The notes beneath the pieces were generated by a model. That model saw only the letters and a list, made by a program, of their open reading frames with translations. It was not told the origin of the DNA and searched no databases. The position numbers and the translations under genes are program-made. A stretch of 64,000 nucleotides of DNA from positions 25,222,905-25,286,904 of the forward strand of contig JASFXZ010000005.1 of the NCBI GenBank assembly GCA_032209605.1. The letters are read 5' to 3'. The stretch comes from Mactromeris polynyma (Eukaryota > Mollusca > Bivalvia > Venerida > Mactridae). This document shows positions 36,867 through 48,082 of the stretch, one piece after another (within the stretch, counting starts at the first letter, position 1; every line of letters begins with the position of its first letter).

Positions 36867-38012
36867 TGGTAAAAACTTGTTGATTTAAATGAAGAAAATG
36901 TAATCGGACTTATAAAAGACAAATACATTTAGGAAACCTAGGACGGTATTAACAACAATTCGGAAATAATCACCGCTCTCTAATTGATAGAAACGTAGTT
37001 ATTGTTAATAAATTACTATAATCAATTACAATAATCACGTTAATGCTTTGTGCCGTCTGATTACAGCATGCAATTAGTTAATGTTATTGAAACACTGTTG
37101 AATCAGAGATAATACATTGTACGAACAAGGTCCTCTGAGAGACCGTACAATACACAAGCGTGATAACACGCACTTAACCAGAGAAATATCATACTTAAGG
37201 TTAGAATTAATTGAGTTTATTCCCTTTATTCCCTTTATTCCTATTTCTTTTGTTTTATTATTATCATATATTATATAATATACAATCACTTGTAATATTC
37301 ATCTTTACGTAACTATGAAATATATAACTTTTAAGAACAAATATTACTATGTAATTGTTCTTCGTTAATATATGTATTTTTTCCACATCACATGATGTAT
37401 TTGTTTATGACGATGAGCTTTAATCGCTCAAGTCGATTAATGAACTTTATGTTCTGTTCTGTTCTGATAATTGTCAGATTTTGGATGAATCAATACAACA
37501 TAGTTATTTCTATTTCGGTAGCAAATGCATTGAGCAATGGTAAGCTACCATTAGCGAGATGGTAGAGTCAAACTGCAATTGAGTCCGAGTCGCATAGGCA
37601 TCCGAGTATACAGTAAAACGCATAAAGCAATTCCCTTACTGAAGTTAAAACTGGCCATATTTTCTATTTCATTCATTCCTTCATTCATTTAACCTCCTAC
37701 AAAAGCCTCAATTATTCCTCTAAAAATAACCAGATCAATGTCATTATCCAGTGTATCAATTCAAAATAAACAAGAAATGGGCAATGCCCACAAACCATGT
37801 TTTAAACCTAATTATTTGTAACCAAGGCTCTATTTGTATAATGAATACATGATGATCATGAATGCTGCAAAGGTGCCAGAGGTGATACATGCATACACAC
37901 ACTCACACTTAGATATATTATGTATATATGCAACAACTATACAACAACTTTGATTTCAATACACCCACGCATAGCGAAGATATTAAGTGGAAACTGATTT
38001 TATAAATTTTAA
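36867..38012. other. Non-coding stretch
   Basis: AT-rich, with ATTCCCTTT direct repeats near 37217 and the possible LINE tail listed above. Confidence 0.4.
37380..37468 (+). repeat. Possible LINE 3' tail with TTCTG repeats
   Basis: GACGATGAGCTTTAATCGCTC..AATGAACTTTATG followed by three TTCTG units resembles the 3' end of CR1-like retrotransposons, which often end in short microsatellites. No reverse transcriptase lies upstream. Confidence 0.3.
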
Positions 38013-38450
38013 GTGACCTTGACCTTGGACGGAACAAACCCAAAAGCAATTCCAAGCGAGATATTCACATGTTCTTACTATACACCAAGTTTGATGTCAA
38101 TATGACCAACAAATCTAAAGTTATTAGCCGGAGAGCAAATTGCAATTTTAAGTAAAGGTGACCTTGACCTTTGACGAAACGCTTCCAAAAGCAATCCCAA
38201 GCGAGCTCTACATTTGTTCTTACTATACACCAAGTTTGATGTCAATATGATCAACGAAACAAAAGTTTTTCGCCAGAAACCAAATTTCTATTTTTAGTAA
38301 CGGTGACCTTGACCTTTGACGGGCCGAACCCAAAAGTAATCCCAAGCGAGCTCTCCATTTGTTCTTACTTTACACCAAGTTTGATGTCTATATGATCAAA
38401 GAAACTCAAGTTATTCGCCGGAAACCCCCAGTTTGACGCCCGCCCACTGG
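38013..38450 (+). repeat. 145-bp tandem repeat, three units, GTGACCTTGACC type
   Basis: Units start with GTGACCTTGACCTTTGAC at 38013, 38158 and 38303, each followed by CCAAAAGCAATCCCAAGCGAG and ACACCAAGTTTGATGTC words. The period is exactly 145 bp. Each start carries overlapping TGACCT half-sites like those bound by nuclear receptors. Confidence 0.9.
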
Positions 38451-38564
38451 GTAGGGGATTTGGTAAACTACATTATAACTATTCGGACTATATCAAAGTT
38501 TATAGTCCGTCCAAATTGAAATATTTAAAACGTTTGTACATGTATATGACAATTAGTATGCCCG

Positions 38565-38830
38565 TCAGATATAAAACCATCGGTATATCAAAGACGCGTT
38601 AGTAAATTTGCATTTCTATTCTTAATCACAAATTCTCCTTGATCTTTCAAGACAGGAAGGAAAAATATTAGTCTGGAACAATAAAGTTATCGATCGATGA
38701 CATCTTATCCTGCAACAACATCGCCTTCTCCTAATGCCCATTTGTTTTTGACTGCAATGTTGATTACTCTGTACTGTTAATGTATTTTATTTAATGTATG
38801 TGGACATGTTTTGAACAACCATTCACTTCA
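38565..38830 (+). repeat. Duplicated block x, copy 1
   Basis: Closely similar to 49850-50070 (shared TTCAAGACAGGAAGGAAAAA, ATTAGTCTGGAA, TTATCGATCG, ATCTTATC) and less so to 35300-35560. It is the first block of the duplicated unit. Confidence 0.75.
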
Positions 38831-40207
38831 TTACTGGCGTTAACTTATATTCATTTTGGTAGGATTAGGTTCTTCATTGTAAATCAACAACATATTATTA
38901 ACTTCCATAAAACAGGCGACTGGTGATAAGTTCAGCTTCAATTCTGCAATTTAATGTTTTAACACATTGTAAGTAATACGTGTGATAAAGTAACCATCAT
39001 ATATTTGTTATTAATCACTTCATGTCATGATTGATTAATGTCTGTAGTCTATTTATTCAGTTTTAAAGAATGGTTTGGTGTTCATAATCACTGATCTAAT
39101 CATTAAAAACAGTCCTGAACTCTGCATTCCATTGTAATTAAAAAAGCATCATTATCGATTTATTACAATAGATAAATGAATTCAGTTCGAGTAGTTTTAC
39201 TATTCGAATACTAATTATGTAATTTTGCCACGACACACGACAGTCCTGCAGAAAATACAGCATTAGTGATGCTTAGTGAGTTCCCCTTGTTATTGATTAT
39301 AGATTATGATACAGGAACGGGATGCCTTACGGCGATATTGCCATGCTAGATGATTAGCCCAATAACGGCCTAGTATGCAAATGTTGAGTTGACTTTGTAG
39401 CTTTAGTACATTTATCAAACCGTCCGCGTCTATCACGACTAGTGTCGTTCATTTTGTTGCTCATGAAAAGTCACGTGACAGAAAACAGCCAATCAGTTAC
39501 TACAATATTGGTATAACGGATTTTGACGAACAACGGTCCGAAATGCTACGGAAACGGTCGAAGATTGCCGAGGCCATTAGAGTTGAAAAACCTTAAGCAC
39601 ATCAGTCCTGTTTATACCCTTTCTACTACATACGTTCGACTCCAATGTAATGTTGCACAATGTTGTCAGTAACAAATATCGACATCTAAATCCCAACAGC
39701 CAATACATCAACCATTTGAAATTCACCGCTCAGTTTAACGCTTCATTTCCGAAAGTCGATATTCAGCCGCTTTACAACCACTACTTCGGAATTATGTCTT
39801 AATGTCTATGTTTGACACACTTGGACGTATACAAATATCGGCGATATTTGGCATACCAGGTCACATGACCAAGACCGTGGTCTCAGGTTGTCTAAATAAG
39901 TTAATACACAGTGAATTTATTTCGTCATCTTTAGCCTCAATCACATAAAGCTCCCGGCAAATGGACTTTCCACGGGCTGAAGACCCTCAAAGTTACCTAA
40001 GTCAGACGAGCCCGGGACCACTCGTAGGTCTCATCTGACCGAGGCATGAAAGTTGTAAATAATTCAAATACAGCCATGGACTAACATTATGAATGTCAAT
40101 ATTTCATTTTATCGTTTGAATGACGCCTTGTTTTAAAGATGTAATTTTATTCGACAGCCACTCAGAGCACAAACGGGAATGGTGTAGAAGTCCTCATTTT
40201 CAATACG
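38831..40207. other. Non-coding stretch of the duplicated unit
   Basis: No supported gene. A moderately GC-rich patch lies near 39950-40030 and is unexplained. Confidence 0.4.
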
Positions 40208-40575
40208 AAATATCTTTAAAGAAAGACAAACGGCGTAATTAGAATGAAATAATGTTTTTTGCAACATGTTGAAAAATAAATCCTTACAAATTTAACTCAA
40301 ATCTATATATATTATAATCATGGACCTGTCTTATCAGGGTCATTTTATACATGCTTAAACATATTAACTATTACCGGCAAAATTCGAACTGCTAACGAAC
40401 GCACATCTTACGAAGACCCCGTTTGGTGCCTCTTGGGTGAACGAAAATCCCGTTTGGTGCCTCATGGGTGAAAATATGATTGGTCAAATTTAAAAAGCCC
40501 GCTTCGAGGACAACAGTTGGTTGGTCAAAAATGTAGGTCAAAATCAATGTCATACAGCTACGCCGAAAAAGAATT
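40208..40575. repeat. Dispersed repeat ending in CTACGCCGAAAAA
   Basis: Matches 7150-7405 in ordered words (ATCTTTAAAGAAAGA, CCCGTTTGGTGCCTC twice, GTAGGTCAAAATCAAT, CAGCTACGCCGAAAAA). The 124-codon minus frame 40392-40766 covers it and low-complexity sequence beside it, and is not counted as a gene. Confidence 0.55.
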
Positions 40576-40899
40576 GAAAACACAAACAAACACAAGGAAA
40601 CGTGAACATAAACGTAAACAACTAAGCAAGCAAAAGGGACACAATTCACAAACACAAATAATAGACGACACGGCAGAATAAGAACGGTCAATGGCACAGA
40701 CCTTTCGCTAGGGTTCAAAGGCGCACCCATTCTCACACATAAAACGAACAATTGTACACAGGACAAACATGACTTTATTTAAAGACCAATTGGTCGAAGC
40801 ATGTTATCTGTATTAAAGTATATGTTGTATATTATATCAGACTGTTTCTACTTAACTATTTTAAGAAAGAAACCAAAATACAACAAGAGAGTAATACGA

Positions 40900-41640
40900 G
40901 CAGAATTCAACATTATCACATTTCGCTAATTGAATGTTCCGCTTATATTACTCGGATATATACAGCAATAGAAAATAATCTTTGCCTGAAAAGCATGTAA
41001 AACTTCATAAATGTATCAACCGAATATATTTTATATCATTTGAACACGAAAATGCCTTTGAAATGTATCCAAACTGCGTGTTTTGCCAGCTATATATTGT
41101 CTGGACCATCTTTATCGTAAGTATTGCTTTCTCAAAATGTTCCCGATCGTAATGGTGCTTACTTCTAAAAGACAAAATATCACGATTACGTACTCCATGG
41201 AGAATACTGAATTACGCTTTTGATTCCAGATCGGTATGCATATCATCACGAGGTATCTATCGTTCAATTCATGTGTACTAGATGTATACATCATTATTTG
41301 GCATAATCGTTGCTGCGCTACCTTAAGCTCCAATAATACGCATGGTTGTAATCGCCCTGTCCTGCCTTGTCACTCTGTGTCTCAGCTATGACTTTCAAAC
41401 GATACAAAGCATTTCATCAGTGAAGTTTTACGCAAATGTTTGACGTGATAATGTGAGTAAACAAGTGATATCTTGAAAATTAGGAAAGTTTGTCATGCGG
41501 TATTGTTTGGTCCTTACATCCAATGTGAAGGCTGTGTGCAAGGAGCGACAGGGGCACATTATTCTGGTGCATTCGTCGCTCTTCGAATGGGTTGCTGTAC
41601 TCGGTGTTCATGAATATTATTGATAGCCGGGGTTCACAGG
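40900..41640 (+). repeat. Duplicated block y, copy 1
   Basis: Similar along its length to 50720-51480 and 57570-58330, intron-like parts included, so it arose by DNA duplication. On + it has an 18-codon frame ending at a donor. On - it has parts corresponding to both exons of the two-exon frame described at 50743-51557, but with length changes. Confidence 0.8.
41063..41116 (+). CDS. Possible short leader exon (tentative)
   Basis: ATG 41063 opens 18 codons (MYPNCVFCQLYIVWTIFI) that end exactly at ATC|GTAAGT. The sequence is hydrophobic, like a secretory leader. The copy at 57729 preserves frame, length and donor, while that at 50880 has a stop and a damaged donor. No following exon can be joined with confidence, and the opposite strand offers a competing gene model. 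Confidence 0.2.
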
Positions 41641-42483
41641 TGGAAAGTAAGGCATGCCAGAAAGCATGTGAGAATATTTAGCATCTAAAAATAAATTCGT
41701 TTTGCGACTTCTCCTGTACCCATTACATAAATGATATGCATGATCCACAGTTAGATTATCGTTATCTAATTCACCTTTCAGCCATTTGTGACAGTACCAG
41801 TTCCATTTGGTAAAGGAAGATTAAGTCTGGAAATTTATCAAAAACAAGGTATAAGGAAGGAAAACATATGTTGGTGAAGTGAAATCCATTAAAGGACAAG
41901 CTAAGGCATCGGACAGAAAGGGAGATGAACACGAATATTATATCGGGACAAAGAGTCATATAATGGGAAATGTGAAACATATTAATAATTTAGTAAACAC
42001 AAAGGGGAAAAAATAATAACTACATAGTTAAATACTGTGGTTTTATCAATCGGATAATCTCACATTTAAACGCTATTTACAGTTATAAATTTCCAACACT
42101 CACATAATTCGATTAAGTATCTATCTGGAAACTAATCCTCTGAAGCTATTAACCATAACGCATGATTATAAATAAATATAACTATTGAATACTAGGACAT
42201 AATCAGCTTTGAAGCAGCCTTGCTCTCAGTAACTTAAATATTTATATCAGAATAACACAATTGAGCACAACATTATTAAAAAAGAAAAAAAATATAAAAA
42301 TATACACTTAACAAAAGTGCTAAGTATTCCGCTGACAAATTTAGGATATTGCGATTAGATACGAATATATCAAATAGAAATTTAAATTCAACAGAACGTT
42401 CAATATTTATGATATGCTTTTACTTAATTTCAGCGCAAAATACAGTCAATGACATAACACCACACAGATTAACTGAAACGGTC

Positions 42484-42606
42484 ATTGCCGAGTGTGACCG
42501 CCGTTTGCCTGGATAACGGCTTGGAATCTACTGCTCATTGACATAATGGAATTACAAAACAATTTAGGGGAATATTTGCCCATTCTGTGTATATCTTCCT
42601 GGTACT
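42484..42606 (-). pseudogene. Tc1/mariner-like transposase C-terminal remnant
   Basis: On the minus strand a ~40-codon frame ends SSRFQAVIQANGGHTRQ followed by a stop. This resembles the R..AVI.A.GGHT.Y end of IS630/Tc1/mariner transposases. The rest of the gene is not recognisable upstream. It is a relic inside the duplicated unit. Recognition rests on the short terminal motif only. Confidence 0.5.
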
Positions 42607-42894
42607 TTTCTCATCTATAGACACGGTATGGGAAGATTATCACTGACAAACGTTACTCAGACAAACGGCGATCACATACGATAGTAATTGATTGAGCTAA
42701 TATGTGACTTTTTGTGATATGTTCTACTGATAGATCATTTTGTGAAACGTTTAGGGCATTAATTATATACGAGCGACCATATCATTGATACCTCAACTAT
42801 CAGGATAAAATTACACATGCTAAAAGAAAAGAAACGATACTGTTCCTGACTTTATTTTATGATCAAAATGCACGCACCTTTCACGCAACCCAAT

Positions 42895-43330
42895 TTGTGT
42901 TGACAGTAATTATAATTCTTACAAAGAAAACATTTGTGACAAAACAAGACGTTTTAGACATGTCACCAAATAGACAAACACTCGTACACTGTGGAATTGG
43001 AATATTGATCAACACACCACAGTTAAGTTTTTGCTTTCGATCAGAGATGTTTTCAGCAATGCTCTCCTTGGCATTCTTTTAGAAAAAGATGATTGTTGCG
43101 ATGAGTTCAGTCGGATACGAGATATGGATACTTCTAACGAGGTTAGATAGGACACATTATGCCTTCAGAAATGTTGGAGTTTGCATTCAGCGACACAAAT
43201 GTCTTCCAAGTCCTTATCGTTATGAGAAATGCGTTTTCGTACTTATTCATTTTATGGATATAAAGCAAGTAATAAACACAAACATATATCACAGTATATC
43301 AATGGAAATGATCGGACGAGGAAATAAGAG
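42895..43330 (+). repeat. Duplicated block z, copy 1
   Basis: Similar to 52120-52585 and 54265-54790. All share CAAATAGACA/ATTGATCAACA-type sequence, then a pyrimidine tract ending in AG. After that comes a stretch that in one + frame reads DVFSNA..I..EKD.CCDEFSRI.DMDTS. The similarity fades after this. Confidence 0.75.
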
Positions 43331-44439
43331 GTCATAAATCTTGTGATCATTTTGAATACCAAAGGTTGTTGCATTTCTAAATGCTATTTGTTGTGTTGGA
43401 GTTTTATGCTGTTTTCAACAGTGTTAGGCACGTACATTGTTGTGTTGCAGACAATCGTTTGTACCATAAGCAACTTCCATATAGTTATCAGAGGTGGAAG
43501 AGACAGATGACTTTGGATACATTATCTACGGTTTCTTCGAGTTACTTTCAGGTGTAATTAATAAATATGCTTGATACAAGGTAACTCAAGTTCGGATACT
43601 GGGTCGCCTATTCATCTCAAAACTTGCAACACGAAACAGTTCTCCTTTATGAAAAGGTTTTTTTCATGTGCTTTAAATATCTTCAAGTTATGTTATAGGA
43701 ACAAAAGATGTAAATGTAATAAAGTGGCTTTAATATAAGCAAAATGAGAAAATGTCCAATCGCTTATTTGATGACATAAGCACGTACTTCGATAATTTGT
43801 TTATCTATAAAAACTTTTGAATCGATGACGACGTAAAAAGGTTAGAGAGTATTTATCCCGTAGTCCTCTAAATCGATCGAAAAAGGTCTTATTCATTTTA
43901 AAGTAAACCTTATTTGTTCGAATATTTATCCTATTTTCACGTACTGGTGTTGAATCCGTTTGACTATCACAACTATAGAAAAGATATAGAATTACTGCTG
44001 ACTTTGTCTGATCAACATACCATTGTTTTATGTTAATGTTTAAGGTACATAAAACTGCGGCAATAATTCGTTAGTATCACAATCATAGATACGTATGTCT
44101 AAATTCAACCCAAAATTTAGGACATACGAATTTATTCCGTTCCAGATCATCGTTTACAACGTGCAGCTTTGAACAAATCGGCTTCCAGTTAACAAACGAA
44201 GTTCAGCTGTCCAAAATTTACATCGACATTTATCTTAATATTTGATTGGCTTACGCACCACTGTGGCTGAAGTAGCAAAAGCGAGCACAATACAGCTTCG
44301 CCGAAAACCTGTAATATCAGGTAGTGCAATGTTAAGTGTTTGATGTACTAGATGCTACTGTATCAAAATATTCAATATGTATATGTTTGTCTTCATTTTC
44401 TCTGTCTAACAACAATAAGTTATAAAAAAAGTTACTGTT

Positions 44440-44760
44440 GTTAAGGTTTTCTCCGAGACCAATAGAGTCTCAATTGATTTCATGTCTGCAATTTGAGGCC
44501 TCATCGCAACCATGTTTTGTATCAAAGGATTTATTTCAAATGAGCAAAACCGTTTCAGATTAAAATCATGTAATTGAGTCTTGGTCTATAAAAACGACAT
44601 GCACTGTACAATTAGTTGGTCATATGAGATGAACTAATTATCTTCCATACAATCCTATTGAGTATTGTTTTAAATCTCCGCGAAATACGAAATATTTATT
44701 GCTCATTAACTGCCATGGATACATTTTATCCGGCCTCAATTGTATACTAAAAAAACATTA
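44440..44760 (+). repeat. Duplicated block w, copy 1
   Basis: Similar to 53030-53330 and 55490-55770: TTTTGTATCAAAGGATTTAT, AGCAAAACCGTT, GGTC/GGCCACGTG-type words and GCATTTTATCC. No coding signal is conserved. Confidence 0.7.
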
Positions 44761-46504
44761 AAACTATATAAAGCGTTTCACAAGAGCTAATGACGATTGG
44801 TCGTTAACATAACTTATTCTATACAATGAATTTCAGCAATGCCGCTATTTTGTTATTTGATATTGTATTCCACACCATGACAATGTAAATAATTGCAAAT
44901 GTCGCCTGCAGGAGAACACTTCTGCCTTTAACTTGACGAGGGAGTATGCAGTTTTTCGGCCAAGGATGTCAGTCGTTAGTGTTCATGCTGTTCCTGGAGC
45001 GGTGGTAAGTCGAGTTGATGAAACCCCAAATCTGCTGTCAGGTGAACACAGGTCTCGATCAAGAATGTCAAAACATTGAAAGCGCCAGTCCCATTTAACT
45101 ATTTGATATTTTTTTACAGTTTCAACATGATAAGAGCCAGGTTGGCGTTCTCCCGAAAATCTTTATGACAGTGCCTAATGTATGTTGATAGAACAAAAAT
45201 ACAGACACCATTATTCTTTAAATTGCTTATCCAGTTACGAAAACTTTAGTGTTTAGTCAGTTAAAGTTTTTGCAGTTTCTTTTAAGATGATTAGTAACAT
45301 TGTCAGTCCTTTCAATTTATCATAAATCATAGCCAGTAGCTTGAATTTTGACCTTGGCTTAGTGGATATGTATATCATCATCAAGTGATTCAACAATCAA
45401 TGTTACGCTGTTTACAGAACAGAATATCATAATTCTGCATCGTATTTATTAATTTGGCCGTATTATGTACCATGTTTGATAACTCTATTGTCAAACCGTC
45501 ACGACCGCTTCTATAATAGGCCTAAACGTGTTATTGATAATATAAATATCTAAAAAACAAACAAATTATGATATGATAAATTACATTTAAGGTTGATAAC
45601 GTATCAAATATATAAAAATAAATTGTACTTATTGCATTGTACGTGTATCAAAATCGATAGAAATAGACCAAGGCTAGTTTTATCTTGGTTAGACTGTTTG
45701 TTTTATTCTTTCAGTATTTCATAACAACTCGTACAATTTCCTCTCCTTCTATAGTTATAGTGGTACACTGGTCTACCGTGCGAATTTTGAATTACCAGGT
45801 GACAATATTATACATATCTTAAAGACATCCCATGTACACCACAGTAATTTTACATGAGTAACTTTCGTGTCTGTGAGTACTCGTACATCAGTTGGTCATA
45901 TACGCTCCATAGTAATATCGAGTTCTTGCCGATAATAAACCTTCAGTAGCATTGTCAAAACTGATTATGGTCAATTTAACTATTCGTTTTCATACTTTAA
46001 ATAGCTCTACAAAACATAGATTATAATCATAGAAGAATAATTATATAATACATCTAGTTGTTCTACTACTTTCGTTTCGTAAAAGATTAACGTATTCGAT
46101 GTTACTACTTGAAACATCTCACCTACCTGCTTAAATACTTCATGGTAAGAAAGATCATATTTCTAAAATTGTTAAAATTTCTATATGTTGTTGATATGAC
46201 AAAATATTCTATATTGTACATACAATTTTATTGAAATAAACGATTAAAAAAAAGAATTAAAATCGTGACATTGCATGTTACCCTACAAACATAAAATATC
46301 CATTAAAATAATATCATAGATGCTTCTGCTTAATGGCATGTAGAGATCGGAGTCTGTAATCATTTTCGATTCTTTGAATTGAGGCGTTACTTTGCTTCCA
46401 CTGTTTATCGCGGCACATGAGCATATGTATTTATTATTATTATGAAATGTGCATAAGCTCATGAATGAAACAATATAAGAGCACCGCTGTAAGATGTCCA
46501 TCCT
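44761..46504. other. Non-coding stretch
   Basis: The part to about 45480 shows weak similarity to 55960-56630 and so belongs to the duplicated unit. The rest is AT-rich with no supported feature. Confidence 0.45.
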
Positions 46505-46576
46505 CTTCTTCAAGTGACCTCATTTCCAGAAAACGTTACATGTGACGTTACCATGTACCATACTGACAGTAAACAA
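46505..46576. mobile_element. CRE-rich MITE fragment
   Basis: CTTCAAGTGACCTCATTTCCAGAAAACG to CCATGTACCATACTGACAGTAAAC: one arm of the foldback MITE family, directly joined to the next element. Confidence 0.6.
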
Positions 46577-46930
46577 GAAATATCTTGACAAAGGATGGTC
46601 GGCGCAATTTGAAGGTTTAGATTGTTGTGCTACATAAAAAATGCTGAGATGTTACGATTGCTGGTCACTCCAGATCCAAAATGGATTTCGGTAAATTCAC
46701 CGAAATTCAGTGGATTTCGGTAAGCTATAACGTACCCTTTATAGAAAGGTTAACCAATCCGCGTCAAGGTTACAAACGTTGTTCGGTTGGAGAGAATTGC
46801 CTTGGTGGTTAATGTAAGATTTGATTGGTGTACACAACAGTGATATGCAAATAGCAAAACCATGATAGTACGGTTGCGCTGAAAGATATGCAAATAGCAA
46901 AACCATGTTAGTACGGCTGCGCCGAAAAAT
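46577..46930. mobile_element. Non-autonomous element, TCGGCGCA-end family
   Basis: From AAATATCTTGACAAAGGATGG TCGGCGCAA to two tandem copies of AGCAAAACCATG..AGTACGG..GCGCCGAAAAAT. It contains the family's CCAATCCGCGTCAAGG and TTGTTCGGTTGG words. Confidence 0.65.
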
Positions 46931-47345
46931 GCTTACTTCGAAGGTTTGCCGTTTCTTATAGTTCACCGTATACAGTAGACAATAAGAAACGGGGATCATC
47001 AAAATATGTATCTTTGTATATGTATATAAATATAAGCATACTCTCGCTATGCATACATTTCGACATTTTACTGAGTGGCACAGTCGGATAGTCCAAGCAG
47101 ACAAAAATAATTGTTTTTATAAAATATTATTTGGATGCGAGCGAGTGAATATTTTTGATTATTTTTGATGAGGTCGTTGCGAAGAACTATACAGATTAAA
47201 TTAGTATGGTCTAATGTCAATGTTCGTGGTAAGAAAACATATTTTGATAGACACTTTGTTTTTCCCGAATGCTGGGTAGGCTAAACAATACATTTGGCTT
47301 AATCATAAATTTATTTATGATAAATTTACACGGAAATGACGTCAG
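46931..47345. other. Non-coding stretch
   Basis: AT-rich sequence between an element and the RNA cluster, including a TAAATTTATTTATGATAAATTTA near-palindrome at 47305-47330. Confidence 0.45.
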
Positions 47346-47430
47346 GTGGATGTGGTGTAGTGGTTAGCATAACGGACCGGCAATCCGTAGACCTGGGTTC
47401 GATTTCCGGTAGCGCCATTGACCGATTTTT
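47346..47430 (+). tRNA. tRNA-like gene, Ala(GGC)-like, with Pol III stop
   Basis: The A box (TGTAGTGGTTAGCATAAC) and B box (TGGGTTCGATTTCC) are well placed. The anticodon stem ACGGA/TCCGT is perfect around loop CCGGCAA (GGC, alanine). The T stem pairs with wobbles. A TTTTT stop follows at 47426. The 7-bp acceptor stem pairs poorly, so it is a tRNA pseudogene or SINE head rather than a proven tRNA. It lies 80 bp from the U2 3' end. Confidence 0.45.
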
Positions 47431-47507
47431 CGTTTTTCTCAAACATGACTTTATTTTACTAAGTGGTTGTATAATTTGATAGGTTTTTGTTTTCTTCCCC
47501 GGAAGGA

Positions 47508-47696
47508 AGTGGGCCAATCCCGGAAGTACTGCAATACCGGGCCAACCCGTGGCGAGAGCGGAGCAAGCCCCTGACATCTCACCTGTGTCCAAAAATCAGT
47601 TTAATATCGAAGTCCCCCAATGGGGGACGTATCAGATATTAAGCTGATAAGAACAGATACTACACTTTGATCTTAGTCAAAAGGCCGAGAAGCGAT
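47508..47696 (-). ncRNA. U2 spliceosomal snRNA
   Basis: U2 pairs with the intron branch point in the spliceosome. On the minus strand the 5' end ATCGCTTCTCGGCCTTTTG, the branch-pairing GTGTAGTATCTGTTC, CTTAATATCTGATA, the stem-II hairpin GTCCCCCATTGGGGGAC, an Sm site GATTTTTGGA, and the 3' hairpin (GGCCCGGTATTGCAGTACTTCC) are all present in order. The length is about 189 nt, normal for U2. One base change in stem I (GACTAAG where GGCTAAG is usual) weakens a pair. The branch-pairing region is intact. A SINE begins 8 bp upstream of the 5' end, separating it from a PSE-like element. It may be a real but disabled locus, or one copy of many. Confidence 0.92.
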
Positions 47697-47704
47697 ACGG
47701 TATT
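47695..47704. repeat. 10-bp target duplication, U2 side
   Basis: ATACGGTATT. Its first two bases are the first two bases of U2 on the minus strand. The matching copy is at 48002-48011. Confidence 0.85.
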
Positions 47705-48001
47705 GTTGTTGTATATGCTTTTATTTATCGTCGCCACCGGTTTCCCACATGGGCGACGCCTCCGGAAGAATGTTAGTCATATTAAATTTGGAGGATAGTG
47801 CATGATACAGAAGATACCCCAGTTCCAGAAGCACCCCTGGTTCTTTTACGTGCTCGATGTAAAGCATCATACACGGGACCTCGGTTTTTAAAGTCTCGTC
47901 CGAAAGACTGTTAGTACGGTCAGTGATGGAGCGGGGAATCGAACCAGCGATCCCTGGATTACAAGTCCAGCGTTTTACCACTGGACCACTGATCCGCTAC
48001 A
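47705..48001 (-). mobile_element. Full-length tRNA-derived SINE, 297 bp
   Basis: The head (minus) has a tRNA-like A box (TGGTCCAGTGGTAAAACG), anticodon stem CTGGA/TCCAG with TGT in the loop (Thr), and a B box CTGGTTCGATTCC. The core contains CAGTCTTTCGGACGAGAC and CCGAGGTCCCGTGTATGATG, a motif set widespread in mollusc SINEs. The tail ends GGCGACGATAAATAAAAGC. Perfect 10-bp target duplications flank it. The 86-codon frame 47721-47981 is a by-product. Confidence 0.85.
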
Positions 48002-48011
48002 ATACGGTATT
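48002..48011. repeat. 10-bp target duplication, promoter side
   Basis: ATACGGTATT, identical to 47695-47704. Bases 48002-48003 correspond to U2 +2 and +1 before the insertion. Confidence 0.85.
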
Positions 48012-48057
48012 AAATCAACCATAGATTATATACACACCGTATGAAACTTACAACAGG

Positions 48058-48082
48058 TTTCACACCGAACATGGTGACTTAA
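48058..48082 (-). promoter_or_regulatory. PSE-like element of the U2 gene
   Basis: On the minus strand TTAAGTCACCATGTTCGG followed by TGTGAAA resembles the snRNA proximal sequence element (TCACC..). It lies 55-79 bp upstream of the ancestral U2 start, the usual place, but is now about 360 bp away because of the SINE. Confidence 0.45.

Noticed and set aside
40392..40766. 124-codon minus-strand open frame
   Set aside because: Lies over a dispersed repeat ending in CTACGCCGAAAAA and an A-rich tract. It shows repeat-type composition, not a gene.
46739..47104. 121-codon minus-strand frame
   Set aside because: Covers the TCGGCGCA-end repeat. Similar frames occur in other copies without conservation.
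47346..47430. Functional alanine tRNA
   Set aside because: Good anticodon arm and boxes but a poorly paired acceptor stem. Kept only as a tRNA-like gene.
47721..47981. 86-codon minus-strand frame
   Set aside because: Coincides with the SINE and its tRNA-like head. It is non-coding.
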